This document shows, piece after piece, positions 1-10,028 of a stretch of 64,000 nt of DNA; position 1 is the first letter of the stretch; each line of letters begins with the position of its first letter. The notes under the pieces are model-generated. The model ran no database searches and was not told the DNA's origin. It worked only from the letters and a program-made list of their open reading frames with translations. This stretch comes from an uncultured Bacteroidales bacterium. Its GTDB lineage: Bacteria; Bacteroidota; Bacteroidia; Bacteroidales; Paludibacteraceae. Location of the stretch: the NCBI GenBank assembly GCA_947164985.1, contig CAMUYI010000005.1:1-64000 (forward strand), read 5' to 3'. Both the position numbers and the translations under genes were made by a program.

Positions 1-113
1 TGGTCCTTTTTTGCCGTGTTCCTGTTATAGCCTGGTCCTTTTTTGCCGTGTTCCTGTTATAGCCTGGTCCTTTTTTGCCGTGTTCCTATTATAGCCTGGT
101 CCTTTTTTGATTT
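1..113. repeat. 32-bp tandem repeat (TGGTCCTTTTTTGCCGTGTTCCTGTTATAGCC), about 3.4 copies, running off the left edge
   Basis: Units at 1-32, 33-64 and 65-96 nearly identical; partial fourth unit from 97. Confidence 0.95.
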
Positions 114-202
114 CAAGTATCTCCTTAGTCTCTCCATCTTACACACACTCTCTTCATTCATCCAATCCTTTCCCTCCACCCCTTCACTATCTCGCGTTAT
201 AT

Positions 203-268
203 TATAGTATGCGATTAGTAGGATATTAGTAGGTGATTAGTAGGTTATTAGTAGGTGATTAGTAGGTG
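203..268. repeat. Degenerate 11-bp tandem repeat (GATTAGTAGGT)n
   Basis: gcgattagtaggatattagtaggtgattagtaggttattagtaggtgattagtaggtgata; similar array at 38064-38127. Confidence 0.9.
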
Positions 269-338
269 ATAACTGGTAGCATCTACAGACCAACCCACAA
301 CGTCTCTATACCGTCTAACTAAAAAAATACCATTTTCT

Positions 339-370
339 CTTGCGTATGTCATTTTTTTTTTGTACTTTTG
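339..370 (+). promoter_or_regulatory. Bacteroidetes-type promoter of typA
   Basis: TTGCG ... TACTTTTG (-7 at 363-370) followed by GCAGCCGATTTT. Confidence 0.6.
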
Positions 371-413
371 CAGCCGATTTTAATTTGGCACAATGTGGCC
401 ATATACAAAAAGT

Positions 414-2246
414 ATGCAAAACATTAGAAATATAGCAATTATTGCGCATGTGGATCACGGCAAAACGACCTTGGTCGATAAGATGCTATACACAGCAAAT
501 GTTATCAGCCGTCAGCAATCAGCATTCAGCGATCAGCCGAAAGAGTTGATCCTGGATAACAACGACCTGGAGCGCGAACGTGGTATCACGATCTTGGCCA
601 AGAACGTAGCCATCGACTACAAGGGCACGAAGATCAATATCATTGACACTCCGGGGCACGCGGACTTCGGTGGTGAGGTAGAGCGCGTACTGAACATGGC
701 AGACGGTGTGTTGCTGCTGGTCGATGCCTTCGAGGGCGCGATGCCGCAGACACGCTTCGTGCTGCAGAAAGCCCTGGAGTTGGGTCTGAAACCGATCGTG
801 GTGATCAATAAAGTGGACAAGCTGAACTGCCGTCCGGATGAGGTGCAGGAAGAGGTATTCGACCTGATGTGTAACCTGAACGCGACGGACGATCAGTTGG
901 ATTTCCAGACGTTGTACGGATCTGCCAAACAGGGTTGGATGAGTACCGACTGGCGCAAGCCGACCACCGACCTCACCGACCTCATGGACGCTATCATCGA
1001 GTACATCCCTGCGCCGGAAGAGAACCCGGGTACGCCGCAGATGCTGGTGACGAGTCTGGACTACAACAGTTACGTAGGACGAATCGCTATCGGACGTGTA
1101 CACCGCGGTGAGTTCAAGGACGGACAAGCCGTGACGCTATATAAAAAGCCGTCAGCCGACAGCCATCAGCCATCAGTTATCAAAACGAAGATCAAGGAGT
1201 TGCATACGTTCAGCGGCATGGGTCATGTGAAGACCGACGTGGTGAAGAACGGCGATATATGCGCGATGATCGGTATCGACGGTTTTGAGATCGGCGACAC
1301 GATATGCGACGCGGAGAATCCCGAACCGCTGAAGCCGATCGCGATTGACGAGCCGACGATGAGTATGACCTTCTGCATCAACGACAGTCCGTTCTTCGGA
1401 CAGGACGGTAAGTACGTGACGAGCCGTCATATCCAAGACCGACTCAACAAAGAGTTGGAGAAGAACCTGGCGCTGCGTGTCGAGAAAGGAGCGGAAGAGT
1501 CGTCCTGGCGCGTCTATGGCCGCGGTGTGCTGCATCTGAGTGTGCTCATCGAGACGATGCGTCGCGAGGGATACGAACTGCAGGTAGGTCAACCGCAGGT
1601 GATCATCAAAGAGATCGACGGCGTGAAGTGCGAACCGGTAGAGAGCCTGACGGTGAACACACCGGAAGAGTGCAGCGGCAAGATCATCGAGTTCGTCTCG
1701 ACACACAAAGGCGAGATGACGAAGATGGAGATGGTCAACGACCGCGTACACCTCGAGTTCACTATCCCGAGCCGCGGCATCATGGGTATGCGTACCTACG
1801 TGATGAACGTATCCGCCGGCGAAGCGATCATGGCGCACCGCTTCCTCGAGTACCAACCGTGGAAAGGTGAGATCGTGAAGCGCACCAACGGTTCGCTCAT
1901 CGCGATGGAAGCCGGTACGGCGTATGCCTACGCCCTCGATAAACTGCAGGACCGCGGTAAGTTCTTTATCGATCCGCAAGAAGAGGTGTATGCCGGTCAG
2001 GTGGTAGGCGAGAACGCCAAGGAAGGCGATATCGTGATCAACGTGACCAAGAGCAAGAAGTTGACCAATATGCGTTCGAAGTCCGCAGACGATAAGGCTG
2101 TATTACCGCCGCCGGTACGTATGAGCCTGGAGGAGGCGCTGGAGTATATCAAAGAGGACGAGTACGTAGAGGTAACGCCGCATGCGATGCGTATCCGCAA
2201 GATCATCCTTGACGAGCTGGAGCGGAAGCGCGCGGGAAGAGCGTAA
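414..2246 (+). CDS. typA: GTP-binding protein TypA/BipA
   Basis: [53 protein letters not shown]; start refined from 393 to 414. Confidence 0.96.
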   Translation: MQNIRNIAIIAHVDHGKTTLVDKMLYTANVISRQQSAFSDQPKELILDNNDLERERGITILAKNVAIDYKGTKINIIDTPGHADFGGEVERVLNMADGVLLLVDAFEGAMPQTRFVLQKALELGLKPIVVINKVDKLNCRPDEVQEEVFDLMCNLNATDDQLDFQTLYGSAKQGWMSTDWRKPTTDLTDLMDAIIEYIPAPEENPGTPQMLVTSLDYNSYVGRIAIGRVHRGEFKDGQAVTLYKKPSADSHQPSVIKTKIKELHTFSGMGHVKTDVVKNGDICAMIGIDGFEIGDTICDAENPEPLKPIAIDEPTMSMTFCINDSPFFGQDGKYVTSRHIQDRLNKELEKNLALRVEKGAEESSWRVYGRGVLHLSVLIETMRREGYELQVGQPQVIIKEIDGVKCEPVESLTVNTPEECSGKIIEFVSTHKGEMTKMEMVNDRVHLEFTIPSRGIMGMRTYVMNVSAGEAIMAHRFLEYQPWKGEIVKRTNGSLIAMEAGTAYAYALDKLQDRGKFFIDPQEEVYAGQVVGENAKEGDIVINVTKSKKLTNMRSKSADDKAVLPPPVRMSLEEALEYIKEDEYVEVTPHAMRIRKIILDELERKRAGRA

Positions 2247-2261
2247 GCGCGCAGGAAGAGC

Positions 2262-2402
2262 GTAAGCCCTTGAAGCCATTCGGATAGCGTATATATCCTC
2301 TGGAACCGCGGTGCCCCCCGCTCATGCTTTTGCGGACCCCAACCGCAAAAGAATGTTCCAACCGGATATATACTGTATCGCTCGCAGAGCGAAGGGCTTA
2401 CT
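2262..2402. repeat. Long imperfect inverted repeat between typA and tig
   Basis: Arms GTAAGCCCTT/AAGGGCTTAC, GGATAGCGTATATATCC/GGATATATACTGTATC, GGAAC/GTTCC; core hairpin CTTTTGCGG-ACCCCAA-CCGCAAAAG. Confidence 0.8.
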
Positions 2403-2437
2403 TATAAATGATAATAAATAAACAAAATCATACAACA

Positions 2438-3520
2438 ATGAAAATTGAACAAAGTGAATTGAAAGACCTGATGGCGGTGGTGACGATCGTGATCGAGCCG
2501 GCAGACTATCAGGAAGAGGTTGCAAAGCAACTGAAAGAGGTGCGCCACAAAGCACAGATGCCGGGCTTCCGTCCGGGTATGGTGCCGGCGGGCCTGGTAA
2601 AGAAAATGTACGGCAAGGGTATCCTGGCAGACGTACTGAACAAGAAAGTGGGCGAAGGTCTGAACAAGCACATCGAGGACAACAAACTGCAGATCCTTGG
2701 TGATCCGCTGCCGAATGCAGAGCAAGGTCATGTCGATCTCGACCACGAGGACACCTACACCTTCGCCTTCGATATCGCAGTAGCTCCGGAGTTCGATGCC
2801 AAGTTGAACGGTAAGAACAAGATCCCTGAGTACATCATCGAGGCAACCGACGAGATGGTCAACAAGCAGATCGAGGCGTACACCAACCGTTTCGGCGAGT
2901 ACATCGCGGAGGACAAAGAGAAAGGTACGCAGGCAGAGGTGAAGCCGTGCGCAGTAGATGCAGAGTTGTTCGCCAAGGTTTACGGAGCAGACGCTCCGAA
3001 GGATGAGGCCGGTTTCCGCGCCCGCATCAAAGAGGACATCGAGCGCAGCCTGGCTGAAGAGACCAAGTACCGCTTCGGTATCGACGTGAAGGCCGCCATC
3101 ATGAAGAAGATGGAGAAGGTGGAGTTCCCGGTTGACTTCCTCAAACGTTGGGTTCTCGAGACAAACGAGAAGATGACCCAAGAAGAGCTCGATAAGGACT
3201 TTGACAAGATGCTTGACGAACTCAAATGGCATTTGGCTAAGGACCAACTCATGAAAGAGTACAAGATCGAGATCGAGAAAGAGGACGTGGAAGGTTACGC
3301 TAAACGTATCGCGAAGATGCAGTTCATGCAGTACGGTCTGATGAACGTAGAAGACGCGATGCTGGCTAACTACGCACAGGAGATGCTCAAGAACGAGAAC
3401 CAACTGCGCGGCATCGTAGAGCGCCTCGTTGAGGACAAGATCTTCGAAGCAGTCAAGGCTATCGTTAAGGTTGAGACCAAGAAAGTGAGCCAGGAGGAGT
3501 TTGACAAGTTGTTTAAATAA
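2438..3520 (+). CDS. tig: Trigger factor-like peptidyl-prolyl isomerase/chaperone
   Basis: Start MKIEQSELKDLMAVVTIVIEPADYQEEVAKQLKEVRHKAQMPGFRPGMVP typical of trigger factor; start refined to 2438. Confidence 0.9.
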   Translation: MKIEQSELKDLMAVVTIVIEPADYQEEVAKQLKEVRHKAQMPGFRPGMVPAGLVKKMYGKGILADVLNKKVGEGLNKHIEDNKLQILGDPLPNAEQGHVDLDHEDTYTFAFDIAVAPEFDAKLNGKNKIPEYIIEATDEMVNKQIEAYTNRFGEYIAEDKEKGTQAEVKPCAVDAELFAKVYGADAPKDEAGFRARIKEDIERSLAEETKYRFGIDVKAAIMKKMEKVEFPVDFLKRWVLETNEKMTQEELDKDFDKMLDELKWHLAKDQLMKEYKIEIEKEDVEGYAKRIAKMQFMQYGLMNVEDAMLANYAQEMLKNENQLRGIVERLVEDKIFEAVKAIVKVETKKVSQEEFDKLFK

Positions 3521-3534
3521 ACCAAGATTGGTTT

Positions 3535-4872
3535 ATGACAAAAATTCATTTTATAGCTATTGGTGGTGCGGCGATGCATAACTTGGCATTGGCCGTTGCC
3601 TCCAAGGCTGGGTATCAAGTAACAGGCTCGGATGATGAGATCTTCGAGCCTGCTTTGTCTCATCTGCGTGATGCCGGTCTGCTGCCGGATGAGATCGGTT
3701 GGCACCCCGAGCGTATCACGCCGGATCTCGATGCGATCATTCTCGGTATGCATGCCCGCGAAGATAACCCCGAGTTGGTGCGCGCCCGCGAGTTAGGCAT
3801 CAAGATCTACTCCTTCCCCGAGTACCTCTACGAGCAGACGAAGGACAAGATCCGTATCGTGGTAGGCGGTTCGCACGGTAAGACGACCACTACGTCCATG
3901 ATCCTCTATGTGCTCAACCGTTTGGGCATCGAGGCAGACTACATGGTAGGCGCGCAGATCGAAGGGTTCGAACGCATGGTACGCCTGAGCGATACAGCCA
4001 AGTACGCGGTCTTTGAGGGCGATGAGTACCTCACTTCCCCACTCGACCTGCGGTCCAAGTTCCTCTGGTATCACCCGCATGTAGCCATCCTGACCGGCAT
4101 CGCATGGGATCATATCAATGTGTTCCCGACCTTCCCGGAGTACGTGGAGACCTTCCGCCAATTTACGCACACCATTTCCGACGCCTTCATTTACTATAAA
4201 GGCGATGAGAACCTATGCCTCCTGGCGGAGGAATTGAAAATGGAAAATGGAAAATGTAAAATTATTCCTTACGACGCATACGATGGGAATGTGGCGATGC
4301 AGGTGTTCGGAAAGCACAATATGCAGAACCTGCAGGCGGCGATGCTGGCCTGCCATTGTATCGGTGTGGCGCCGGATGATTTCTACCGCGAGATAGCATC
4401 CTTCACCGGAGCATCGAACCGTCTGGAGAAGATCGCTGAGACCGAGACCTGCGTGGCGTACAAAGATTTTGCACACAGTCCGTCCAAACTGAAAGCGACC
4501 ATTAATGCGGTTCGGGAGCGCTATCCGGACAAGCAGTTGGTAGCCTGCATGGAGTTGCATACCTTCTCCAGCCTGATGGCGGATTTCCTGCCGCAGTACC
4601 AAGGCTGCATGGCCGAAGCCGACAAGGCATTCGTCTATTTCAACCCCAAGGTAATCGAGCATAAAAAACTCACTCCGATCACAAAAGAGGCGGTTCGTGA
4701 CGCGTTTGGCACGAAAAATGTAGAGGTGTTTACCGAGAGTGCGGCGATGACGGAAGCTATCAGCCGTCAGTATTCAGCATTCAGCCATCAGGGCATAGCC
4801 TTGCTGATGATGTCCAGCGGCACGTTCGATGGCATTGACGTGAAAGAGTTCGCGCACGAACTCTTCAGTTGA
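3535..4872 (+). CDS. mpl: UDP-N-acetylmuramate:L-alanyl-gamma-D-glutamyl-meso-diaminopimelate ligase (Mur ligase family)
   Basis: MTKIHFIAIGGAAMHNLALA, GSHGKTTTTSMI, FEGDEYLTSPLD. Confidence 0.85.
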   Translation: MTKIHFIAIGGAAMHNLALAVASKAGYQVTGSDDEIFEPALSHLRDAGLLPDEIGWHPERITPDLDAIILGMHAREDNPELVRARELGIKIYSFPEYLYEQTKDKIRIVVGGSHGKTTTTSMILYVLNRLGIEADYMVGAQIEGFERMVRLSDTAKYAVFEGDEYLTSPLDLRSKFLWYHPHVAILTGIAWDHINVFPTFPEYVETFRQFTHTISDAFIYYKGDENLCLLAEELKMENGKCKIIPYDAYDGNVAMQVFGKHNMQNLQAAMLACHCIGVAPDDFYREIASFTGASNRLEKIAETETCVAYKDFAHSPSKLKATINAVRERYPDKQLVACMELHTFSSLMADFLPQYQGCMAEADKAFVYFNPKVIEHKKLTPITKEAVRDAFGTKNVEVFTESAAMTEAISRQYSAFSHQGIALLMMSSGTFDGIDVKEFAHELFS

Positions 4873-4898
4873 AAGTTGAAAGTTGAAAGTTGAAAGAT

Positions 4899-5327
4899 AT
4901 GGATAAGCAAACAAGACGCGATTATTTATATATGCGCATGGCGCGTACCTGGGCGGAGAACAGTTACTGCGTACGCCGTAAGGTAGGTGCGTTGCTGGTC
5001 AAGAACCAGATGATCATCTCCGACGGATACAACGGTACTCCTTCGGGCTTTGAGAACATATGCGAAGACGAGAACAACGTGAGCAAGCCCTATGTGCTGC
5101 ATGCGGAAGCGAATGCGCTGACCAAGGTAGCCCGCTCCAATAACAGTTCGGACGGCGCCACGCTCTACGTCACCGCATCGCCTTGCCTCGAGTGCTCCAA
5201 ACTGATCATCCAGTCCGGTATCAAGCGTGTCGTTTACGGCGAAGAGTACCGCATCATGGATGGTGTAGAACTGCTCAAACGCGCAGGTATTGAGGTCGTT
5301 TTCCTGAACGACCAGAAATCAGAATAA
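4899..5327 (+). CDS. dCMP deaminase family protein
   Basis: HAEANAL and SPCLECSKLIIQSG zinc-deaminase motifs; start refined to the second Met. Confidence 0.88.
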   Translation: MDKQTRRDYLYMRMARTWAENSYCVRRKVGALLVKNQMIISDGYNGTPSGFENICEDENNVSKPYVLHAEANALTKVARSNNSSDGATLYVTASPCLECSKLIIQSGIKRVVYGEEYRIMDGVELLKRAGIEVVFLNDQKSE

Positions 5328-5462
5328 TTAACAATTATCAATTCACAATTAACAAAGCGTCCTGGAAAGTTCTGTACAAAACTTGAAGAACCGTACGTAT
5401 TCTAAAAGTTCGTACAAAACTCCAAGAGCCCTTTATACATTATACATTGTAAATTGTACATT

Positions 5463-7073
5463 ATGAAAAAATATCTTCTTCCTACATTAACGGTTTTAGG
5501 CGTTGTGCTGGGACTCGTGTTGGGCATGACGATGAGTCAGAAAGCCAACGCCCAACGTATCGTATACCAGAACGGTCAGTTGCAACTGGAGTTGAGTAAG
5601 GTAGATCGTCTGCTGCAGTTAATGGAGACGGCCTATGTGGACGAACTGAACATCGACAGCATCACCGATGAGGCGATGACGGAGTTGGTGCAGAAACTCG
5701 ACCCGCATAGTGCTTACATCCCCAAAGAGGACCTCGAGATGGTGAACTCCGAGTTGGCAGGTTCGTTTTCCGGCATCGGTGTGCAGTTCACGATCCAACA
5801 GGATACCGTTCGTATCGTAGCGGTCATTGCAGGCGGTCCGAGTGAAGGTGTCGGTGTGTTAGCCGGCGATAAGCTCATCACGGTGGACGACTCGACGTTT
5901 GTAGGCAAGAAAATGAATAACGAGAAGGTGATGAAGACCCTCCGCGGTCCGAAAGATACGAAGGTGAAGTTAGGCATTCTCCGTGCCGGCGTCAAAGAAC
6001 CGCTTTCTTTCACCGTCACCCGTGGTGATATCCCGGTTAACTCCGTCGATGCGAAATTCATCATCGAGGAACAGGGTAAGAAACTCGGTTTTATCCGCGT
6101 TAATAAATTCAGCGAGACGACCTACAAAGAGTTCATCTCGGCGTTGGCCGAGTTGAGTAGCAAGGGTGCTGACCGCTTCATCATCGACCTGCGCGAGAAC
6201 AGCGGCGGATACATGGACCAGGCTATCCGTATGGCCAATGAGTTTCTGAACCGCGGTGACCTGATCGTCTATTCGGAAGGTCGCGCTTACCCGCGTTATG
6301 AGGCGAATGCCAACGGAACGGGTCGATTCAAAGAGACGCCTCTCGTTGTACTGATCGATAATTTCTCCGCTTCGGCTTCGGAGATCTTCGCCGGTGCGAT
6401 GCAGGATAACGACCGAGCTACCATCATCGGTCGCCGTTCGTTCGGTAAAGGTCTGGTGCAGCAACAGATGCCGTTTAGTGACGGCAGTGCCGTACGCCTC
6501 ACCGTAGCCCGTTATTACACGCCATCGGGCCGTTGCATTCAGAAACCCTACACCTTAGGCGACCAGGAGGACTACGAGAAAGACCTCATGGAGCGTTGGG
6601 AGCACGGTGAGTTCTATTCGGCAGACTCGATCCATTTTGCGGACACCACAGCGTATTACACCAAAGGCGGCCGTAAGATGTACGGCGGTGGTGGTATCAT
6701 GCCGGATGTGTTCGTCGGTCGTGACACGACGCTCAACACCCCGTGGTATAACCACTGCGTCAACCTCGCGTACACTTATCAGTTCGCGTATAAGTACACG
6801 GATGAGCACCGCAAAGAGTTGGATAAGTTCAAAGACTGGCAGAGTTTGGAGAAACATCTGCTTAAGCAAAACCTCATCCCGCAGTTTGTCGCTTTTGCCG
6901 AAGAGAAAGGCGTAGAACGCAACGAGGCAGAGATCCGGAAATCGCGCCCGTTGATGACACGACTTCTGATCGCTTATATCGTTCGTGACGTATTAGGCGA
7001 TGACGGTTTCTTCCCGCTCTTCGAGCGTGACGACGAGATCACCAAGAAAGCAATAGAGGTTCTCAGCAAATGA
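5463..7073 (+). CDS. S41 family C-terminal processing peptidase
   Basis: Signal peptide, PDZ-like region, FIIDLRENSGGYMDQAI, SASASEIFAGAMQDNDRATIIGRRSFGKGLVQQ. Confidence 0.92.
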   Translation: MKKYLLPTLTVLGVVLGLVLGMTMSQKANAQRIVYQNGQLQLELSKVDRLLQLMETAYVDELNIDSITDEAMTELVQKLDPHSAYIPKEDLEMVNSELAGSFSGIGVQFTIQQDTVRIVAVIAGGPSEGVGVLAGDKLITVDDSTFVGKKMNNEKVMKTLRGPKDTKVKLGILRAGVKEPLSFTVTRGDIPVNSVDAKFIIEEQGKKLGFIRVNKFSETTYKEFISALAELSSKGADRFIIDLRENSGGYMDQAIRMANEFLNRGDLIVYSEGRAYPRYEANANGTGRFKETPLVVLIDNFSASASEIFAGAMQDNDRATIIGRRSFGKGLVQQQMPFSDGSAVRLTVARYYTPSGRCIQKPYTLGDQEDYEKDLMERWEHGEFYSADSIHFADTTAYYTKGGRKMYGGGGIMPDVFVGRDTTLNTPWYNHCVNLAYTYQFAYKYTDEHRKELDKFKDWQSLEKHLLKQNLIPQFVAFAEEKGVERNEAEIRKSRPLMTRLLIAYIVRDVLGDDGFFPLFERDDEITKKAIEVLSK

Positions 7074-7090
7074 GAACCTCTATTTTTTTA
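7052..7090 (+). terminator. Rho-independent terminator overlapping the 3' end of the S41 peptidase ORF
   Basis: AATAGAGGTTCTC-AGCAAAT-GAGAACCTCTATT followed by T-run; the TGA stop lies at the loop/stem junction. Confidence 0.9.
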
Positions 7091-7103
7091 TGCCTTGGAT
7101 CGG

Positions 7104-8471
7104 TTATTGCATCTTCACCCCGATCACATTGTATTTGCTGCCGTCCGGCAGGATGAGGATCAGTTGTCCGTTCTCCAATACCTTTCGGCATCTGTTGTCC
7201 TGCGGATGCTGATCAGTCAAGCCGGCAGACACTCCTAAATTTATCTCTACGACATAAGGATCATGGTCCGAGTAAGACATATCCTGCGTGACGTAGGAGG
7301 TGCATCTGTACGTGCTCACGTGCTTCACATAGGCATTGACGATCTGCTCTGCCATTGACGCGTTCGCGAACACATGGTCGATCAATTCGCCGCCGCCGTA
7401 ACAATGCGAATAGGCATTCGGATCATACCGCAACAATTGCTCCTCATAGCCTGCATCTTCAATAGCGTTTAGCGGCGCTTCGCCTATTTCGCAGTTCAGG
7501 TCACCCAGAATGAGTTTGTCCGGATCGGAAGTGGTATTCATGAGCATAGTAATCAGATTATTCGCATTCGTCATGCGCGTTCCTTCTCCCGCGTCTAAGG
7601 AATTGTCCTTTGCTTTGAAGTGATTCATGCTCACCACCAGTTTTTCATTGTTGGATAGCTGCTTGAAAGTTTGTATCCGCATCGTGTGCGCATAGTAACC
7701 ATTTCCGGGCGTTCCGCCCATAGAACTGCCAACCGTCGCCACTTTGTCCGTCCGGTAGATGAAACCGGACTTGATGTTATAATCCGCGGTTTCGCTCCAC
7801 GCGACGCTGATATTATCGTTCACCGCCGCATAACGTCCTGCCACACCGGCATGCGCATTCATCGAGTCCGCCAATTGCTTCAACACGATCGGTTGAGCCT
7901 CCACCTCGCAGAACGCATAGATATCGGCATCTATAGCCAGCATATTCCGGACGATCTTGCGTGTCTTGGCCACAAACTCTTCCGGCGTGTAGTTGCCGCG
8001 ACCGGTATTGAGGTTGTAATAATAGTTCTGCAGGTTCTGTGCACACACGCGCAACGAGCCACGAACGGTGTCCGGTTCCGGTTCATCCCCTTGCGACTCC
8101 AGCCAGAAAACCGGCGCATTAACCGGATCGGTTTCTATCTTCTCATACCACTTCTTCAACTTCGCTTCCACCCGCACTTTATCACCCACTTGCAACTCTC
8201 TATCCGGTCTGCCACGCCACACTTGCAGCGCCCCTTGCGACGTACTGCTCGCCGTACCGCGTGTGTCTGCGATCCAGAAGGTCATGTTGTTGTAATCGGT
8301 GTTGTAACTATTGTCCGTAATCACATTCACATAGCCCTCGATGGTGTAACTATCGGTGGAGGTAGCTTTATTATCCAACTGCTGACCGATCGCGAGAGCT
8401 TCCGTCACCGTGATCGCTTGTGCGCCTGCGATACAAAGCAGCGCTACCAACAAAGATGTGATTTTTTTCAT
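7104..8471 (-). CDS. Secreted endonuclease/exonuclease/phosphatase family protein with short C-terminal sorting-like tail
   Basis: Signal peptide; N-terminal OB-like region; EEP-like LILGDLNCEIGEAPLNAI and SYSDHDPYVVEI; ends RKVLENGQLILILPDGSKYNVIGVKMQ. Confidence 0.85.
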   Translation of the reverse strand: MKKITSLLVALLCIAGAQAITVTEALAIGQQLDNKATSTDSYTIEGYVNVITDNSYNTDYNNMTFWIADTRGTASSTSQGALQVWRGRPDRELQVGDKVRVEAKLKKWYEKIETDPVNAPVFWLESQGDEPEPDTVRGSLRVCAQNLQNYYYNLNTGRGNYTPEEFVAKTRKIVRNMLAIDADIYAFCEVEAQPIVLKQLADSMNAHAGVAGRYAAVNDNISVAWSETADYNIKSGFIYRTDKVATVGSSMGGTPGNGYYAHTMRIQTFKQLSNNEKLVVSMNHFKAKDNSLDAGEGTRMTNANNLITMLMNTTSDPDKLILGDLNCEIGEAPLNAIEDAGYEEQLLRYDPNAYSHCYGGGELIDHVFANASMAEQIVNAYVKHVSTYRCTSYVTQDMSYSDHDPYVVEINLGVSAGLTDQHPQDNRCRKVLENGQLILILPDGSKYNVIGVKMQ

Positions 8472-8475
8472 ACAA

Positions 8476-9921
8476 TTAAATGGCTTTGAGGGCTGCCAGT
8501 ACGAAGCGGTAGAACTTCTGCACGGTAGCGATATTCACGCGCTCATCCGGGCTATGCGGATGCTCGATCGTCGGACCAAAGGAGATCATCTCCATATTCG
8601 GATAGTTAGCGCCGATGATGCCACACTCGAGTCCGGCATGGATGGTAACGATACGAGGCGAGTTACCAAACTCTTTCTCGTAGGTCTCTTTCATGACACG
8701 CAGCAAGTTGCTCTTGAAGTTCGGCTGCCAGCCCGGATATGCACCCGAGAACTTAACGTCTGCGCCTGCCAAAGCAAAAGCAGAATGGATGATCGAAGCC
8801 AACTCTTCCTTGCGGCTCTCTACGTTCGAACGAGTGAGGCAGAAGACCGTCACTTTGTTATCATCGGTCTTGATCATCGCCACATTATTGGAGGTCTCAA
8901 CGATGTCCGGCATCTCTGTGATGAAGCGGTATACACCGTGCGGGCAGAGGGTGATAGCGTGAATGAGGAAGTCCTGTACATCCTCCGGCATCTCCATCTT
9001 CGGGCATTCGACTTCGGTAGCCTTGAAGGTCAGGTCGGTCTCAACGCCGTCGAACTCCTTGAGCCAGAGGTCTTCGTAACGATCCACAAGGTCCTGCAGG
9101 TCCTGATAACTCTCCTCCGGAATGGTGATGACAGCCGATGCCTCACGCGGGATAGCATTGCGGAGCGAACCGCCCTCCACGCATGCCAGACGTGCCTCGA
9201 AATTAGCCACCGCATCTTTGAGGAAACGGAAGAGCAATTTGATCGCATTGGCGCGCTGCAGATGGATATCACAACCTGAGTGACCTCCCTTGCAACCCTT
9301 GAGTTCTACCTTGAGGGCGATATCGCCTTCTTCGGTCTCTACCGGTTGGTAGTCAAAAGTAGCCGTCGTGTCGATACCACCGGCACAACCTACATACAGT
9401 TCACCTTCGGTCTCCGAGTCGAGGTTGAGCAGGTATTTGCCTTGGAGCCAACCGCCCTTGAGGTCATTGGCGCCATACATACCGGTCTCTTCATCGATGG
9501 TAAAGAGCGCCTCCAACGGCGGATGCACCACACTCTTGTCGGCAAGGATCGCCATGGCCGTTGCCACACCGATACCATTGTCCGCACCCAGCGTCGTTCC
9601 GTTAGCCGTTACCCATTCGCCGTTATCCTCTACATATGCCTCGATCGGGTCTTTCTCAAAATCAAACACTTTGTCGCTGTTCTTCTGCGGCACCATGTCC
9701 ATGTGCCCCTGCAAGATCACCCCCGGATGGTTCTCCATACCCGGACTCGCGGGCTTGCGGATAAGGACGTTTCCGATCTCGTCCTGAAGGGTCTCCAGGC
9801 CAAGACTCTTACCGTAGTTCACTAAGAAATCCGCGATCTCTTTGCGCTTGCCGCTTGGACGCGGGATCTGGGTAAGGCTGTAGAAGCTGCTCCACAAACC
9901 TTTAGGTTCTAAGTTTTTCAT
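8476..9921 (-). CDS. pepD: Beta-Ala-His/aminoacyl-histidine dipeptidase (PepD, M20 family)
   Basis: GVILQGHMDMVPQKN, TTLGADNGIGVA, GCKGGHSGCDIH, HAGLECGII. Confidence 0.93.
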   Translation of the reverse strand: MKNLEPKGLWSSFYSLTQIPRPSGKRKEIADFLVNYGKSLGLETLQDEIGNVLIRKPASPGMENHPGVILQGHMDMVPQKNSDKVFDFEKDPIEAYVEDNGEWVTANGTTLGADNGIGVATAMAILADKSVVHPPLEALFTIDEETGMYGANDLKGGWLQGKYLLNLDSETEGELYVGCAGGIDTTATFDYQPVETEEGDIALKVELKGCKGGHSGCDIHLQRANAIKLLFRFLKDAVANFEARLACVEGGSLRNAIPREASAVITIPEESYQDLQDLVDRYEDLWLKEFDGVETDLTFKATEVECPKMEMPEDVQDFLIHAITLCPHGVYRFITEMPDIVETSNNVAMIKTDDNKVTVFCLTRSNVESRKEELASIIHSAFALAGADVKFSGAYPGWQPNFKSNLLRVMKETYEKEFGNSPRIVTIHAGLECGIIGANYPNMEMISFGPTIEHPHSPDERVNIATVQKFYRFVLAALKAI

Positions 9922-10028
9922 ATCATTTTAATTTACGATTTACATATTTACGATTTATTGACGATTTAATCGATTGTACAATTTTACTCAATAGAACAAT
10001 CAATCGTACCTCGTCAATCGTCCATTCG

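Noticed and set aside
1-113. Possible CRISPR array at the left edge
   Set aside because: Units are directly contiguous with no unique spacers and no cas genes in the window.
519-1979. Long minus-strand ORFs antisense to typA (and similar antisense ORFs opposite pgk, the giant gene, xseA, mfd)
   Set aside because: They mirror well-supported coding genes, have low-complexity His/Arg/Leu-rich translations and no recognisable motifs; typical shadow ORFs.
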